A stretch of 64,000 bases of DNA from Planoprotostelium fungivorum (taxonomy: Eukaryota; Evosea; Variosea; Cavosteliida; Cavosteliaceae), in NCBI GenBank assembly GCA_003024175.1, contig MDYQ01000073.1, positions 1 to 64,000 of the forward strand, written 5' to 3'. Under the pieces are notes generated by a model, which saw only the letters and a program-made list of their open reading frames with translations, searched no databases and was not told the origin of the DNA. Shown piece after piece: positions 13,133 through 27,991 of this stretch. The position numbers were made by a program, and so were the translations under genes. Position 1 is the first letter of the stretch. Every line of letters begins with the position of its first letter.

Positions 13133-13857
13133 ACCTTTAGAGAGGGCACAATCACCCAAGCTTTACAGAGAATAAAGAGAAACGTTCGGTGAACGCATCC
13201 GAACTTCTGGGGATGGGTGTCGGGACAACGACAGTGGTTCGTATTAGAACAGCAGTCAGTGTCTATATATCAAATGATAGCTTGTGTCTTGATAGTTGTT
13301 GTATAGCTATGTCGAATACGATAGCTGTGTCTAAATCGTATCCGTTCGTGACTTCCTCAGGCTCTCCCAGAAGCTATCCAATTGTATATCTATCGAACAC
13401 CTCAGATGCTCAAATCTTATTCGCGGCTCTCCTTGTCCGCCCGTTTGATAGAGCGGCATCTAAGGAGGACCTGTTCATGTAGAAGCCAAGTAGAAGTTGA
13501 GGGTGACCTGCCGTGGCATTTGCTTGCGGCCATCGAGAGTCCCTGGAAGTTGAATTCAAGGAACGAGGAAATCGCATATACTAAACCCCAAAACCCATAC
13601 GGAATGAGTTTCCTCCGAGTTTTTATCACGAAGCGGGGTTTTAGACGACGCAAGCAGCGTTTTAGAGGCAGCATTTTCCACCGGTTCATAGAGTGTATAT
13701 ATCAGTATCTGTCTGTATCGCCCCACCCCCCGTATCATCACTAAATCACCTGCATTGAGACCTCATAGACGTTGAGAGGTCAAACAGAATCACATCGCGA
13801 ACGGTTTCACATGCGGATAGAGGATAACACACATTGAGCTCGATACATATAGACATC
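13133..13857. other. Intergenic region upstream of the receptor kinase
   Basis: About 725 bases with no convincing gene; open frames on both strands are short and low in complexity or lack domains. TATA-like runs occur at about 13264 (CTATATATC) and 13694 (TATATATC). Confidence 0.45.
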
Positions 13858-16800
13858 ATGCCAGATAGAGGCCTGCGGTGGCTCAGCCAACTGCTCCTCT
13901 TCCTCACATTATTGATCGAACACAACATAGCACAAGGCCCTGGCTGTATCCACGACAAGTGTGTATTCTTCACTCTACTGAAAACATTAAGTTCATTTCA
14001 GGTTCTATCCTGCGTCTGCACAACCAACACAAAACACAACAGCAGTCATACCTCTTAACGGTCTCACGTCGAATCTGACCTCTTGTTATCAAGATCCTGA
14101 GACCTGGATCGCCATTCCGAATAATCTCACACTGGCACAGATCTTTCGGTAAATGTCTATTTTTTCGTAATCGATGTGACTCTGACGACATACCAGCGTA
14201 TTTATCGATTATGACCCATCGTATGGAATGGTCATGATGAGTTTAAATTACGCAAATGGCACCATCGTGTCAACATCTCAAGTAACTTCCATGACATATC
14301 ATCTCTCGTCTCATTCGATTTGTCAGGTATCGGCCGGCCCTCCATTCTACATATCATCTTACCTCCCATCTCAATCATGGGAGACACAATTCATCCAGAT
14401 CACCTTTCAACGCCTTCAACCCCACTATTCATACAACAACTACTCTCTCACAACAGAGTCTTACTTCTGCCAACTCGATCGCATGAGATCACAACAAGTC
14501 TCGAACATATCGGGCAACGTGCCTTATGTCTACCCATATTCGACTTATAGAAGTCTCACCCTCTGCGGAGACCAGTTCGACTACTTTCGATTAAGAGTCA
14601 CCACCTCTCAGGTGAAGATGACATCCATCCTCCTCCATCACAGAAATTTAAATCTTTAAAATATATTTTCGATCGATTTAATCTTTCTCAGGTGGTGACC
14701 TTCTCCCTCTTACAAGTCGATGGTATGAACGTCACGGCAACGATCTACAACGCCAACTATGACGTAGTTGGACAGAATTCCAGCAACGTGGGCGGCCCCA
14801 CCTTTGACGTGGACTATTACGTGTCACCACAGCAGATCCCAACGGAGCTCACGTTACGTATCGTGACGGATCAGTACGTAAAGGGCTTCGGCGTATTTGA
14901 CTTGCGTACTTCTCCCTTGGGCGGTTACCCCTGGAAGCCCATACCAGGTGATCATCATCTCACGATCATCTCATCATCATCTCATCTGAATGTGTATCAG
15001 TCACCACCACCACCACCCCATCTACAACGACCACCTCTTCATCTACAACGAGCACTTCCTCCTCCTCCACGACGAGCACGACGTCCACCACGTCGAGCAC
15101 CTTCAGCACCGCGGCTCCATCTACAACGAGCATCCGTTATTATTCTTTGTCCGCTTATTCCGTCGTGGAATCCACCGTCTTCGTCTCTGCCGTATCTCAA
15201 GTGAGATGTCATGACCATCCAGGGCGACACCTCTTAACGATATCTCAGGTTCTAAATACAGCTTCGATGCGTTTCGATTGGCTGGGAGTGTCACAAGCTT
15301 CACCTTCGAAGAGAGACCAGGTGAAATATCGGACGTCACGTGATCACGGAGGCTCCACGTGATTCGCTTTCGAGGCTGAACGTCTCCAGATCTACACGAT
15401 CGCCTTTCAGATCTTGCCGGGGGACCCAGAGGCTACCGTCTTGGTACAACAACTGCAGAGGGTGAGTCTCATTTGATTGAAACGATCACATGACACACGC
15501 AGGTCATCAACGACACACCCTCTCAACTCGTACGATTGGGAGTGCCCGTCGTCCCGGGAATGATGGTGATTCCTGGGAACCTCGAAATTTCGCTGAAACT
15601 CCCAGGTCCAATCGTCCGAATTCGCCCCTCTCGTTCAGTCCACCGTGATCGTTACCCCGGTGACCGTGTTGACCACTTCTGACCCCACGACAAACAACGA
15701 CCCCCTCTCCTCCATCGACACCAACGTACGTACCTTACGCATCGATGACGTCATCGTCTGACACCCCATCAGAAGCCAAGTCCGCTGGGAGCTATATTGG
15801 GTGGTGTGTTGGGTGGACTGTTCGGCCTCACCATCGTTGCCCTATTGATTGTGATCTTAGTCAAGAGGAGGAACAAGAGGAGAGAGAAAGACGAAGAGAA
15901 GGCACCACCACCGAACCAATTCTCTTCGAGGCACACGACGGTGGAGCCACCCACGGAGGTGAAATTTCGGTGAGATTTGGAGCCTGACGCGTTGTAGATG
16001 AGCGACGTACCCAGCTTGGAGCCCGGGCCGCCGTCGAGCCCCCCTTCTACCGGAATATTTTCTCCGGAATTTCTCCGGAGTGGAATCGACTTCGAGGACA
16101 TCAAGTTTGAAAAGAAGGTGGGAGGTCACGTGACCTTCACATCTGTACTCACGAGTTATAGATCGGACAGGGAAGCTTCGGTATCGTCTGGAAGGCCAAC
16201 TGGAGGGAGGCCGCCGTCGCCGTCAAGCAGGTGCGTCCATCTACAACGAACCATACGTACGTTACGTACCCCAGACTCACCCCAACAGATCCGAGCCGTG
16301 ACCGCCAAGTCAGCGGAAGACATCAAAGCGGAAGCGCAGATCATGAGGACACTCAGACCTCACATGAACGTCGTCCTCTTCTTAGGTGTCTGCAGCAACA
16401 GAGAAGACGGCAACCTCAACCTCTATATCGTTACGGAATATCTGAAACACGGCTCGCTGAAGGAATATTTGTCGAATCGCAGCGTAGAGATGACTCTCTT
16501 CCGAAAGGTGAGAATCTTTGGGCGGGAAAAAGATTGACGCGTTGTAGATCAAGATACTGCATAAGACGGCCAAGGGGGTGTTGCATTTGCACTCTGAGAA
16601 TATCGTGAGTATTTTTTATAGTTTCGTTTAGAACTCGAATTGACTGGTTGTAGATCCATCGAGATCTGGCCGCCAGAAACGTGAGATATCATATAGACGC
16701 GTTGTAGACTGATGTATAAATAGATCCTATTGGGAAACAGCTTCGAGCCTAAGGTTTCTGATTTCGGTATGAGCCGACACGCTGGAGCCGAAGAACACAA

Positions 16801-17577
16801 GGAAGTACTCGGTCCCTTGAAGGTGAATTTCACAGGAAATTCGATCGTTTCATTCCATTGAAGTCATAAACCCTAAACCTTGTACAGTGGATGGCACCAG
16901 AATCCATCATCCACGGAACCTTCTCCAAAGAGACCGACATCTGGGCCTTTGGTGTGGTCTGCTGGGAAGTCTTGACTCGCTCAAATCCATTTCCACAGTA
17001 CACAGCCGCACAAGCAGCATCCAAGGTGATGATCGTCATCTCATCATCATCACATCCATCATCGACATCACGAACACACGATGACCTCATCTTCTATGTC
17101 TCATCCCTTCAGATCGTCTCCGATGACCTTCGCCTGCCCATTCCAAGCGATCTCCCGCAGGACCTACAGAACATCATGACATCATGCTGGTCTTTAGACC
17201 CTCATCAACGTCCAGACATCCGAACCGTCTGCTCTTCCCTCCACTCTCTCCTCCAATCAACAAAGACACTCGAAGACGATGATTCATCCGATGACGATGA
17301 AGACGATGAGATCGTCAACGACATCGCACCTTCTCTCCTCATGAACAACGGAAACAATCACGAGTACCTCATGACGAGAGCTTCTTTCGGAACGAGATCC
17401 ACCGACACGACCATGTCTTCGACGCCACATGTAATGAACCGATGGACGTCCATGACGGGGACGCCGGTGCGATCTGGAAATCTGAGGAGTCCAGCGCTGG
17501 CGAACGCAGGAGCTACACCGAGGTTGGCTTTTGAGAAGAAGAAGAAGAAGAGGGATTCTATTCCTCCCAGAGTATAA
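13858..17577 (+). CDS. Receptor-type tyrosine-kinase-like (TKL) protein kinase
   Basis: A single-pass surface kinase. MPDRGLRWLSQLLLFLTLL...IAQ is a signal peptide. An extracellular part of about 350 residues with many N-glycosylation sites is followed by a Ser/Thr stalk (about 15004-15130) and a second ectodomain piece. A transmembrane helix (GGLFGLTIVALLIVILVKRR, about 15800-15870) precedes a basic stop-transfer segment. The kinase domain has the Gly loop GQGSFGIVWKANW, VAVKQ lysine, HRDLAARN catalytic loop, DFGMSR activation start, KWMAPESI and DIWAFGVVCWEVL, so all catalytic residues are present. The cytoplasmic tail has an acidic patch and a basic end (FEKKKKKRDS); stop TAA. Introns inside the kinase domain carry the CGTTGTAG block. 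Ligand and targets are unknown. Confidence 0.88.
15019..15128 (+). repeat. Ser/Thr-rich stalk coded by repeats that include CATCTACAACG three times
   Basis: The exon codes Pro/Ser-Ser-Thr-Thr blocks. CATCTACAACG occurs at 15019-15029, 15040-15050 and 15118-15128, always in the frame where TCT ACA ACG reads Ser-Thr-Thr. The segment is probably O-glycosylated. Confidence 0.75.
15984..16002 (+). repeat. Intron motif copy CTGACGCGTTGTAGATGAG
   Basis: This is the 3' part of the kinase intron between the juxtamembrane exon (PPTEVKF) and DVPSLEPG. Keeping frame favours the acceptor AG at 16001-16002, three codons' length past GTTGTAG. Confidence 0.6.
16508..16547 (+). repeat. 40-base intron with GGGCGGGAAAAA and TTGACGCGTTGTAG
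   Basis: Kinase intron between FRK and IKILHK. It holds donor GTGAGAATC, GGGCGGGAAAA at 16520-16530, branch-like TTGAC, and acceptor GCGTTGTAG followed by exon bases ATC. It is the clearest example of the recurrent intron type. Confidence 0.85.
16605..16653 (+). repeat. Intron ending TTGACTGGTTGTAG
   Basis: Kinase intron inside ENI/IHRDL: GTGAGTATT ... TTGACTGGTTGTAG followed by exon ATC. It is one base different from the commoner GCGTTGTAG ending. Confidence 0.85.
16681..16723 (+). repeat. Intron with internal AGACGCGTTGTAGAC
   Basis: Kinase intron between AARN and ILLGNS. The GCGTTGTAG block is internal here, and the acceptor is the later ATAAATAG. Confidence 0.8.
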
Positions 17578-17849
17578 AGTATCGAATTTTGAACGAGTTG
17601 ATGTGAAGGACATGGATGCATGATGAGTGGACGACGGAGACGATGATGCAGAAAGAGACTGCCATAAGAAGAGATGTGGTTTGGAAGGGGAAGATGATGT
17701 CACGCTGTCGACAGATGTTTCGAGTTTTCTCTTGTGTTTCCCAGCCGGCTAGTATCCGGCTTTGTATGCGGTGAGGATAACAGAAGCACCAACGGCAGCC
17801 AGCTCTATAGAAGTGTCAATTTAATCATAATCGACATAGAGGTACGGAC

Positions 17850-19167
17850 ATGACGATCGTAGATAAGATACGATGGGGGGACATGCAATGTGATTGGACA
17901 CACGAAGGCACCGTGTCAGTGGATTCGATCATATTGGTGGCGTCTTTATTGACCTTCTTTGGGTCCAGCTTCACATTATTCAACACATTACTGGTTGGCA
18001 GAGGCAGAGGCATGTCTGAGGTGAACGCTTATCTGATCCATGTGACTGATTGAATCTGTCAGCTGGTTGGATTGATGGCATCGAGCCACATGGCGTGGTC
18101 CTTTACACAAATCATCATCTACTTTCGAAGATTGTTCGCACGTGACAGCATCAGTGGATCAGATTGTCATTTTCAACAACCACCCATCTACTTCTTCTAC
18201 ATGTCCGCCGCCGCTTGCATCTGTTGCATTTCATACATGTTCCTCAGGATCCTCCACCAATCTTTCCAGCAGGCAAAGTCGACGAAGGACAGCAGCTTCG
18301 ATGATCTGTTACGTCTGACGAAACATGGGAGGGTGAGCCGTCTCACAGCCGCAGTATCATCTCACGAGTGACACAGAACTTCATCGATGGAATGACATGG
18401 CTCAAATTCTGCGTAGTCATCTATTTGATACCTTTCATCCTGGTCTCGATCATGCTCATCGGAGGAGGTATCAGTTGGGTGAGTGTCGTCCATCATCATA
18501 CAACCTCCATCTGATTGCGAACGACAGAACGAACGAACGACACTCTGCCGATTGGAACCGAGTTACGCTTTACCTTATCTCATTGCCCCTCTCACCTTAG
18601 TCACCATCACCACAGGTGACATCATCCAATCACATCTTCCATCTTCTCAACCATCACAGGCATCATGCTGCTCATCTCCTTCTACTTGACGTGGTCTTTA
18701 AGAGGCATCCTCTCCAAAGTCCATCCGTCATTCCGCATCGCGAGGTTGTGGTATCCCGAGCTAAGAATCATGTTCTACCTCTCCACCTTCTTCATCTGCG
18801 AGGGACCCGGCCTCTTCTTGTATATCTACGGACAAGCCACCGGCAGCTGCTTCAGTCCGTGGATGTCCGCTCTAGACAACGCCGCACGATACAGCATGGG
18901 TGGGTGATGATGAGCTTCGATGTCTAACGTCCGACAGGCTTTCTCGACGCCATCATCTACAATTCGTTCAACCCAGAGATCACGGCACATTACAGGCAGT
19001 CGAGATTTGTCTTACCCTTCACTCTCTTCTTCTCTCCTCTTCTCATTCCTTTCCTCCTCTATCGTAACGTCAGAGACGTGTTATCTTCAGATGAGGTGGG
19101 AAGCATATATCAATGTGTCGTTACGATGTGTTTGGGTCTTCATCGTGTGGAGAGGGTGTCAGTGTGA
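17850..19167 (+). CDS. Seven-transmembrane receptor, probably GPCR (slime-mould cAMP-receptor-like type)
   Basis: Six exons give about 320 residues with seven hydrophobic helices: VDSIILVASLLTFFGSSFTL; LVGLMASSHMAWSFTQIII; IYFFYMSAAACICCISYMFL; WLKFCVVIYLIPFILVSIML; LPYLIAPLTLVTITT; LRIMFYLSTFFICEG; and a last one ending GFLDAIIYNSFNP. Helix order, the Cys before helix 3 (SDCHFQQPP) and the short loops fit the cAMP-receptor-like group of amoebozoan GPCRs, but no motif proves that subfamily. There is no signal peptide. The tail is short and ends at TGA 19165-19167; a further intron after SSDEV could extend it. Ligand unknown. It lies directly downstream of the receptor kinase. Confidence 0.65.
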
Positions 19168-22015
<2,848 letters not shown>

Positions 22016-22111
22016 CTTCCTCTGAATCTAACACAAGACAAGAGATAAAGAAAGCCCTCACAATATTCCTTTTATCATACAACACGTTGAGATATTGTTT
22101 CATCAGTTAGT

Positions 22112-24373
22112 TCAGCTGGACTCTGCACTGTGACTGTGTCTCCTCTGAACTCGATGATGGTCGGCATCAAAGTACTGTGGCTGTGGGGATCTATAGAGGA
22201 TATGAATTTCTCAACGTATGTAAATTTATTCCGTATAGTTCAGCAGGATTACCTGTTGAGAGCCTCTCGATTGACTTTCTGTGAAAATTTTCTAAATTTG
22301 GCGCCCTGGAGCTTCAGTGATGCGTTCTCTAGCTATAAGAGGATCAGTTATTGCATAAGTACACGATCAACACACCCAAAGGGGAAAGTTTCCCTTCGTG
22401 CTGACGTGTACGATCTGAGTCACGTTCGTCACTCCTGGCTCTACCTCTTCAAACACTTCTCCTTGAACTGCGAGAGTGTCAACGGTGAACATCAAGACGA
22501 TCGATGAGGTGATCTATGAGATGATCGATGAGATGATCGATGTGATGATTGAGATGAATGAGCTCACGATGTACGGCGCCCAACACGGCGTTCTTTATGC
22601 CGGGGTGCGGAGCGTTCCAACCCATTCGGATCAATTTCTTCTCGGACCACTGCTCGTGGATGTACCAGGCGTAGAAGCGATTGCTGAATGGCATCGGAAA
22701 TTTGAGGCAGCATTGGGCCAGGAATAAACCATCATCCGAGACAGGTTGTATATCGTACGACTGAAAGAGAGATCAGACGATCGTGAACACGATCGATCTC
22801 ATGATGATCGTGTCCCACCTTGACCATAGGGTCGTCCCTCCACATTCCTGACACCCAAGCATTAGCAGCCTCTTTCAGTGGGAGATGAACCTTCGTCAGT
22901 ACCTTCATCGCACCGCTCGCAATGCCCTGAACAAATATGAGCGCAAAGATATAGAATATCAAACTCACGGCCTCCTTTCGGTTATAAAAGGAGAAATTCT
23001 CCTCTTCCTTCTTGTCCAATAGTTTCCACGTCTTGCAGTTCATCTTCTCTTGTAACAGTTGATGCAAGTGTGTCCTCTATCCTCTCGTCAGATCTGTTCG
23101 TATTCAAGATGAGGGCTGATCACCTCTGCCGAATGTTGTGGCATAGAGCTGGGCCCACGCAATTGACTGATCCATTCGATGAATTTTCGATCCTCATCGA
23201 CGACCGATTTGTCTTGGGGTGCAGAGCAGGCGATCAGTCTCTCGTACATTTCGATTTGTTTCTGTGACGAGGTCAGTCTGCAAAGATGTCGGTGGACTTC
23301 TCACCTCTTCGATGGTTAATTCGAACCATTCTCGGATCTGTCGAACGTGAGATGATGTCCACGATGAGAGATGATCTCACCGCATCTTTCATCTGTTGAT
23401 CGTGTGTCCCCTCCTTCGTGATGATGTCGAGCTCCTCGGCAAGAGATCTTGATCCCATTCAGAATCGAATTGAAAACAAGACTCACCCTATGTTCTGGCT
23501 CTCGCATTGCTTCTGAGTCGAAGGTGTACTGAGAAATGGAAGGATGATCTTGCGCAAGAAGTAAATTGCGACGAGAGGAAGTTGTGTCTTCAAATGCTCC
23601 GGAGTCTTCACGCATTGATGGACAGTCAAGAGAATTCTCCTTACATTCCTACCACACGTGAGTAGAGCGAGAGAGGTACGTGACTTACACTGGCACGTCG
23701 TCGATCGATGCGATCAACACTTGGAGGAAACGGAGAGGGAGGTTGGTCTTCTGATGGACGTCGGAAAGATGATCATCTCACATCATTTCACCTCTTCTGA
23801 TGTTCCGAACTCGACGAGAGCGTTGAGGAGGAATCGATTCGTCAGGTCGGAGTCGATGAGGTGATACAAAGTGCGCCAGGTCAAACATGGTTTCTCAAAG
23901 TTCTCGGGATCTGATGTCTGTGAGAAATGTGATGATCGGGGGTTTCACCTTCTTCTCTCTTGACCAGCCACGAGAGGAGAGGGTAGATTCTCTCCTTCGA
24001 TGAAAAGTGTTCGCACAGTTTCAGACTGAGAAACTCAGAGTCGTCTTCTGTGCTGTCTGAAACCAACTCCTCCAGCTCACGGAAGTTGTCAGCCATCAGG
24101 CTCTATCCACCGTCAGGCGCGTGATTTGAAGGCCAAGCATGATGCAGAATAAAGAGAGATCATCACCTCCACCGTGAAACTGGTCTCGGAGTACTGAGAG
24201 TCGCTGGATGTCAGAGTTGATTTCTTGACCATCGTGTCTCTGTACCTCTCGCAGAAGGGAAATGGAATGCAGGTGACCAAGTCGTACACTGACCAGGCTG
24301 GCAGTCAATTCGTTTCGAGAACCCTGATTTTTCCGTAAATTCTCCGTGCTAGTACTCTCGTATTGTGCATCAT
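22112..24373 (-). CDS. START-domain lipid-binding protein with an unidentified helical N-terminal region
   Basis: The C-terminal about 210 residues look like a START fold. They begin TWKLLDKKEEENFSFYNRKEA, with LPLKEAANAWVSGMWRDDP, then LKFPMPFSNRFYAW (the 'FPFSNRDF' position of START), NVTQIVHVSTKGNFPLW and a last helix LENASLKLQGAKF. START domains bind lipids in a cavity. The N-terminal part (LVTCIPFPFCERYRD, MADNFRELEELVSD, KLCEHFSSKERIYPLLSWL and on) is helical and I do not recognise it. About nine short introns; several need the more distant of two possible AGs, always the one 8-10 bases after CTGAC. Stop TGA 22112-22114. The first exon is uncertain: 24373 is the best upstream ATG; 24096 is an in-frame internal one. 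Confidence 0.65.
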
Positions 24374-24901
24374 CAGATTGATTTCCTATGTTGAATCTAC
24401 GGCACCACCACGCATTATCACCTGAGCAACACGCGCGTCGACCTACGCGATGTCAGACGGAGGCTACGGGTGCCGATAATAAGAAGGTAATCGCGGCATA
24501 GACTTACTCAACTGAGGTCACCTGATGGAACAGCGGAAGATATTGCCGCCGAGGAGTGTGTGGCTGTGGGGCAGGAGCATATTTCGTCGTCATAAGCAGG
24601 CGCCTGATGACAATGCGCAATCCAAGATGTCTATGGTGCGGCACATTAGAGTCATCGGGTACTCTATCTTCTATTCATTGGTGCGTCTCGATTGAAATTT
24701 CAGTTTGAATTACTCTCCTGTACGTTTCCCCTCGGGTACTTTCACTGGAAAGGTGTCAACTCTACGTCCCTGGCACTATTCGAATCACGAGTTACATCTC
24801 ATCATCGCGACGAAGCATAGACATCAGTTCGTCGCCCCTTTCTCAATCTGGATTATCGCTGTATACATTCATTCGCGCTACGAAAGAATTCTACAATACG
24901 T
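24374..24901. other. Intergenic region between the START gene and RPC3
   Basis: About 530 bases between the START gene 5' end and the RPC3 3' end. A plus-strand open frame at 24705-25025 overlaps the RPC3 coding end and has no domain, so I do not call it. Confidence 0.4.
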
Positions 24902-27191
24902 TCATTTTACTGGATACGATTTAAGCAGCAAGATGCTCATGTCGAGTTGCAAGATGGACAACTCCATCTGGCCTTGCAGGTTCTCTATCGTGTCCAGTCT
25001 CTTGTGCTCCTTCTCACTCAACTGAACTCCGACGAACTCCTCCATCATCTCTCTCTGCGCCGCCATCTTCTGTTCTTCGATCTCTGCATTCTTCGAGATG
25101 ATGTCTTTGTTGTTCTTCATGTGAATGCGAAGTCTCTTCCTACGGCACGTTGAATCTTCTATTCCCCTCTTCGTTTCTCTCACCTTGCATTGTATAGACC
25201 TTGCTGCATGTCGCCGATGAGCTTCTCGATGAGGAGATCTAGATCGCCGTACCAGAGGAAGATCGTCTTTCCTGGCTGTCGATCCGCAGTCCTCGCGACT
25301 TCCTGTCCCTCCATCAGTCTCTATCTCCCGAATCCATCTACAACGATCCCACCTTGACATAGATGACATTGGCTATGAACATGTCGTACACTCTGCACCT
25401 CGCTTCCTTGATCGGAACCATGGAGATGGTGGAGATGGTGTTCAACTCCAAGTACTTCCTCTCCTGGATCAATCGATAGATCCTCGCGCTGTTGGGCCCA
25501 AACTTGTGATGAATCCAAGACTCGACGATGCCGTGCTTGATTCTGAGTGTGACGGACTTCATGTTGATCTGTGGTGAGCGTCAGATTGGCGGGTTGTAGA
25601 TGGGGAATACCTGGTACTCTGCGGTTCTGCCCTGACCTCCCGGGGTGGAAGAGACGACGGGAGGGATACCTGCTGCCATGGTTTCCAGGTATCGAATCAT
25701 GACCCCTTCGGCGTCGGCTTTCAGTGTCTTAGAACGCTCCACCATCTCTTGTACGGACACCGTATCTGAATCGTCCATCAGTGATGATGATCGTGATGAT
25801 GATAGTGATGATGATAGTGATGATGATAGTGATGATGATAGTGATGATGATCGTGATGATGATCGGGTGATCGTGTTGTGATGTGAATGATGACGTGAGA
25901 GGACATGATATCACGAAGGTGAGAAACAGACGATGGTTGATGACTCACTCGACACGGTCTGCTGTGGATTCAGAGTGGAGTCCAATATACGGAACATGGA
26001 AGTGATGATGTTGGAATGTTGTCCTCCGTACTTCTGTGACACGTGCTCTACGATGTATTCGTTTCGGAGGAAAAGATCCAGACGATTGTTGTTGATCTTC
26101 CAATACACTCTCTTGTTCGTCTGAATGTTTCATCAATGATACGATTATGATCTATCGTGATTCAAATCTTACTTCATATGTTATCGTCCGATGAATAGAA
26201 GAAAATAATCATCACGTATAGATCCTCACATCTTCTTCGAAAGAGAATCCTGTGTTCAAACTGGAGCCTCCAGATGACTCATCGATGGCGGCATCCATCA
26301 GATAGTTTTCGTTGATCATCGTCTCAAAGACTCTGTCCCACGATATCTCTACGTTCACGATGAGAGGTACATTGGATGGTGAGATCACCATCTCTCCTGA
26401 GATCGCTGGCCTCTTGCACGATCTCTCTGTACTTGTCCATGTTCAATTTTCCTCTCTCCATGATTTGTTCGAGAATCCTCGTGGCCTGGTTGATTTCGTC
26501 AGAGGAGAAGAGAAAGTGAGATGATGCGATGATATGGGGATGGATGATGGGATGTGATGTGATAGGATGGGAATGAGAAGACAAGAGATCGAGTGGAGGT
26601 AAGTGAGGCTCACGTGTTCTGTCACACCGAAACGTTGTCTGACCAATCTGATATAATGAGGGAACCTCAATCGAGCCGAGATGTTTTCGACGACCAACGA
26701 ATAGACAGACATTTCAGCCGGTTTCTTCGCCCTAACAAAGTCAATCTTCCACGATGCGTCCATATCGATGATGTCTATAAGGGTGATAAATCCTCACGCG
26801 TCTGCAGCCTCTCCAATCTTTTGTGTCTTCGTCATCGATACTTTGTTTCGAAATCGCGCACAATTGTGTTGGATTAAGATCAGCAATGCCTTCTCCACCG
26901 CTTCTTTTGGCATCTTAGAATGATTTATGAGTGGTCCTATTGCCATCTCTTGCACTGTCAATAATGGAATGGCAACTTTCTGTTGAAATCTTTGAGCCAA
27001 AGGGTTATACTTCCGGACGTTAGAATATGAAATACCTTTGTAATCAGTCCAAAATCAGTCTCGATGATGTCCTCGATGAGTTTAGCCTCGTTGGGTGACA
27101 TGAACTGTCCTCTATCCTTGTTCTCATCCGAGTTCTTTGGTTGTCCCTCGTTGATGATCTCCAACAAACTCTTTCCAGGTCGACGAGCCAT
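24902..27191 (-). CDS. POLR3C: RNA polymerase III subunit RPC3 (RPC82/POLR3C)
   Basis: A Pol III-specific winged-helix subunit used in open-complex formation at tRNA and 5S genes. I choose the ATG at 27191 (MARRPGKSLLEI). Next come FGLITKV and the first winged-helix region AIGPLINHSKMPKEAVEKALLILIQHNCARF. RLRFPHYIRLVRQRFG, NQATRILEQIMERGKLNMDKY and KHGIVESWIHHKFGPNSARIYRL follow. MVPIKEARCRVYDMFIANVIYV and the coiled-coil end HKRLDTIENLQGQMELSILQLD line up with the family to its C-terminus; stop TGA 24902-24904. Many short introns; one at about 25334 carries CATCTACAACG and another a 12-base tandem repeat. Confidence 0.9.
25334..25350 (-). repeat. Intron motif copy GATCGTTGTAGATGG in RPC3
   Basis: On the minus strand the sequence is GGGATCGTTGTAGATGG, in an RPC3 intron, sense orientation to the gene. 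Confidence 0.7.
25781..25863. repeat. Microsatellite, unit GTGATGATGATA, intronic
   Basis: About seven 12-base units with T/C variation (GTGATGATGAT followed by AG or CG) in an RPC3 intron just before the exon coding TVSVQEMVERSK. Confidence 0.85.
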
Positions 27192-27991
27192 GGCCTGATG
27201 TGATGTCTGAGCCGATGTTGTTTCCTGATCAGGGAATTCAGTCCCGTTGTTTTGCGACAATCAAATTTTGAAAATTTTCCGTTAATTTCGCATTACTGTT
27301 GTCTACTGATTCTCATTGTGCTGATCGGTTTATAAATATGATACGTGAGCAGCCGTTCTATGGTCTGCTCGACTGAATTATCCGTTTTACTTGTTTTTGT
27401 GTAAATAGTGAAATTCAGAATAAAATGCCAGGAATCATTCAACCCTACGTCTGACGAGCGAGTAGTGGAAAGAAATCAGTGAGGAACACTGTGATTTTCT
27501 CTCCTGTACCAGTGGACAACTTCACCCACTGACTGAACGACGGTGATCATTGGCAGTGAAAGAAAAGACGCAACATCGGTTCGCTGGGCTTCCTGTTGAT
27601 TCGTAGAGAGAGCTGAACTCGTCCATATAAAACAAAGTCCCTTTCATGGTGTCAGGTCGGACAGGTTCGATGGAGGTCGTACGGCTGCTCCTGGTCGACT
27701 CTCGTGTGGATCCATCAATATATAACAACGATGCCATTACAGCTGCGCGAATAATGTCATCGCATCCTCCTCTCTGCGGAACACTGAACAAATCCAGTGG
27801 ATGTGGTCTATGACGGTTATACCAAGTTGGTACAGCACTGATGTCCAATCCTTGTGTCGATCTGTCAGCAGGGGATAATGCGGCATCGCACAACGGGTGC
27901 TATAGGGGAAGCTGCTGCTGACCGACCCTTGCGTGATATGATCTTCTCTCTGCTTCTCTGAGATCGCTCTACATCCTTCAATGCTTTTCTG
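27192..27991. other. Intergenic region upstream of RPC3
   Basis: About 800 bases. AT-rich next to RPC3, then a stretch where a minus-strand frame (27522-27893) stays open, but its composition and lack of domains do not support a gene. Confidence 0.4.

Noticed and set aside
27522-27893. Minus-strand open frame of 123 codons
   Set aside because: No domain, no signal peptide, composition like noncoding sequence, and no plausible intron partners.
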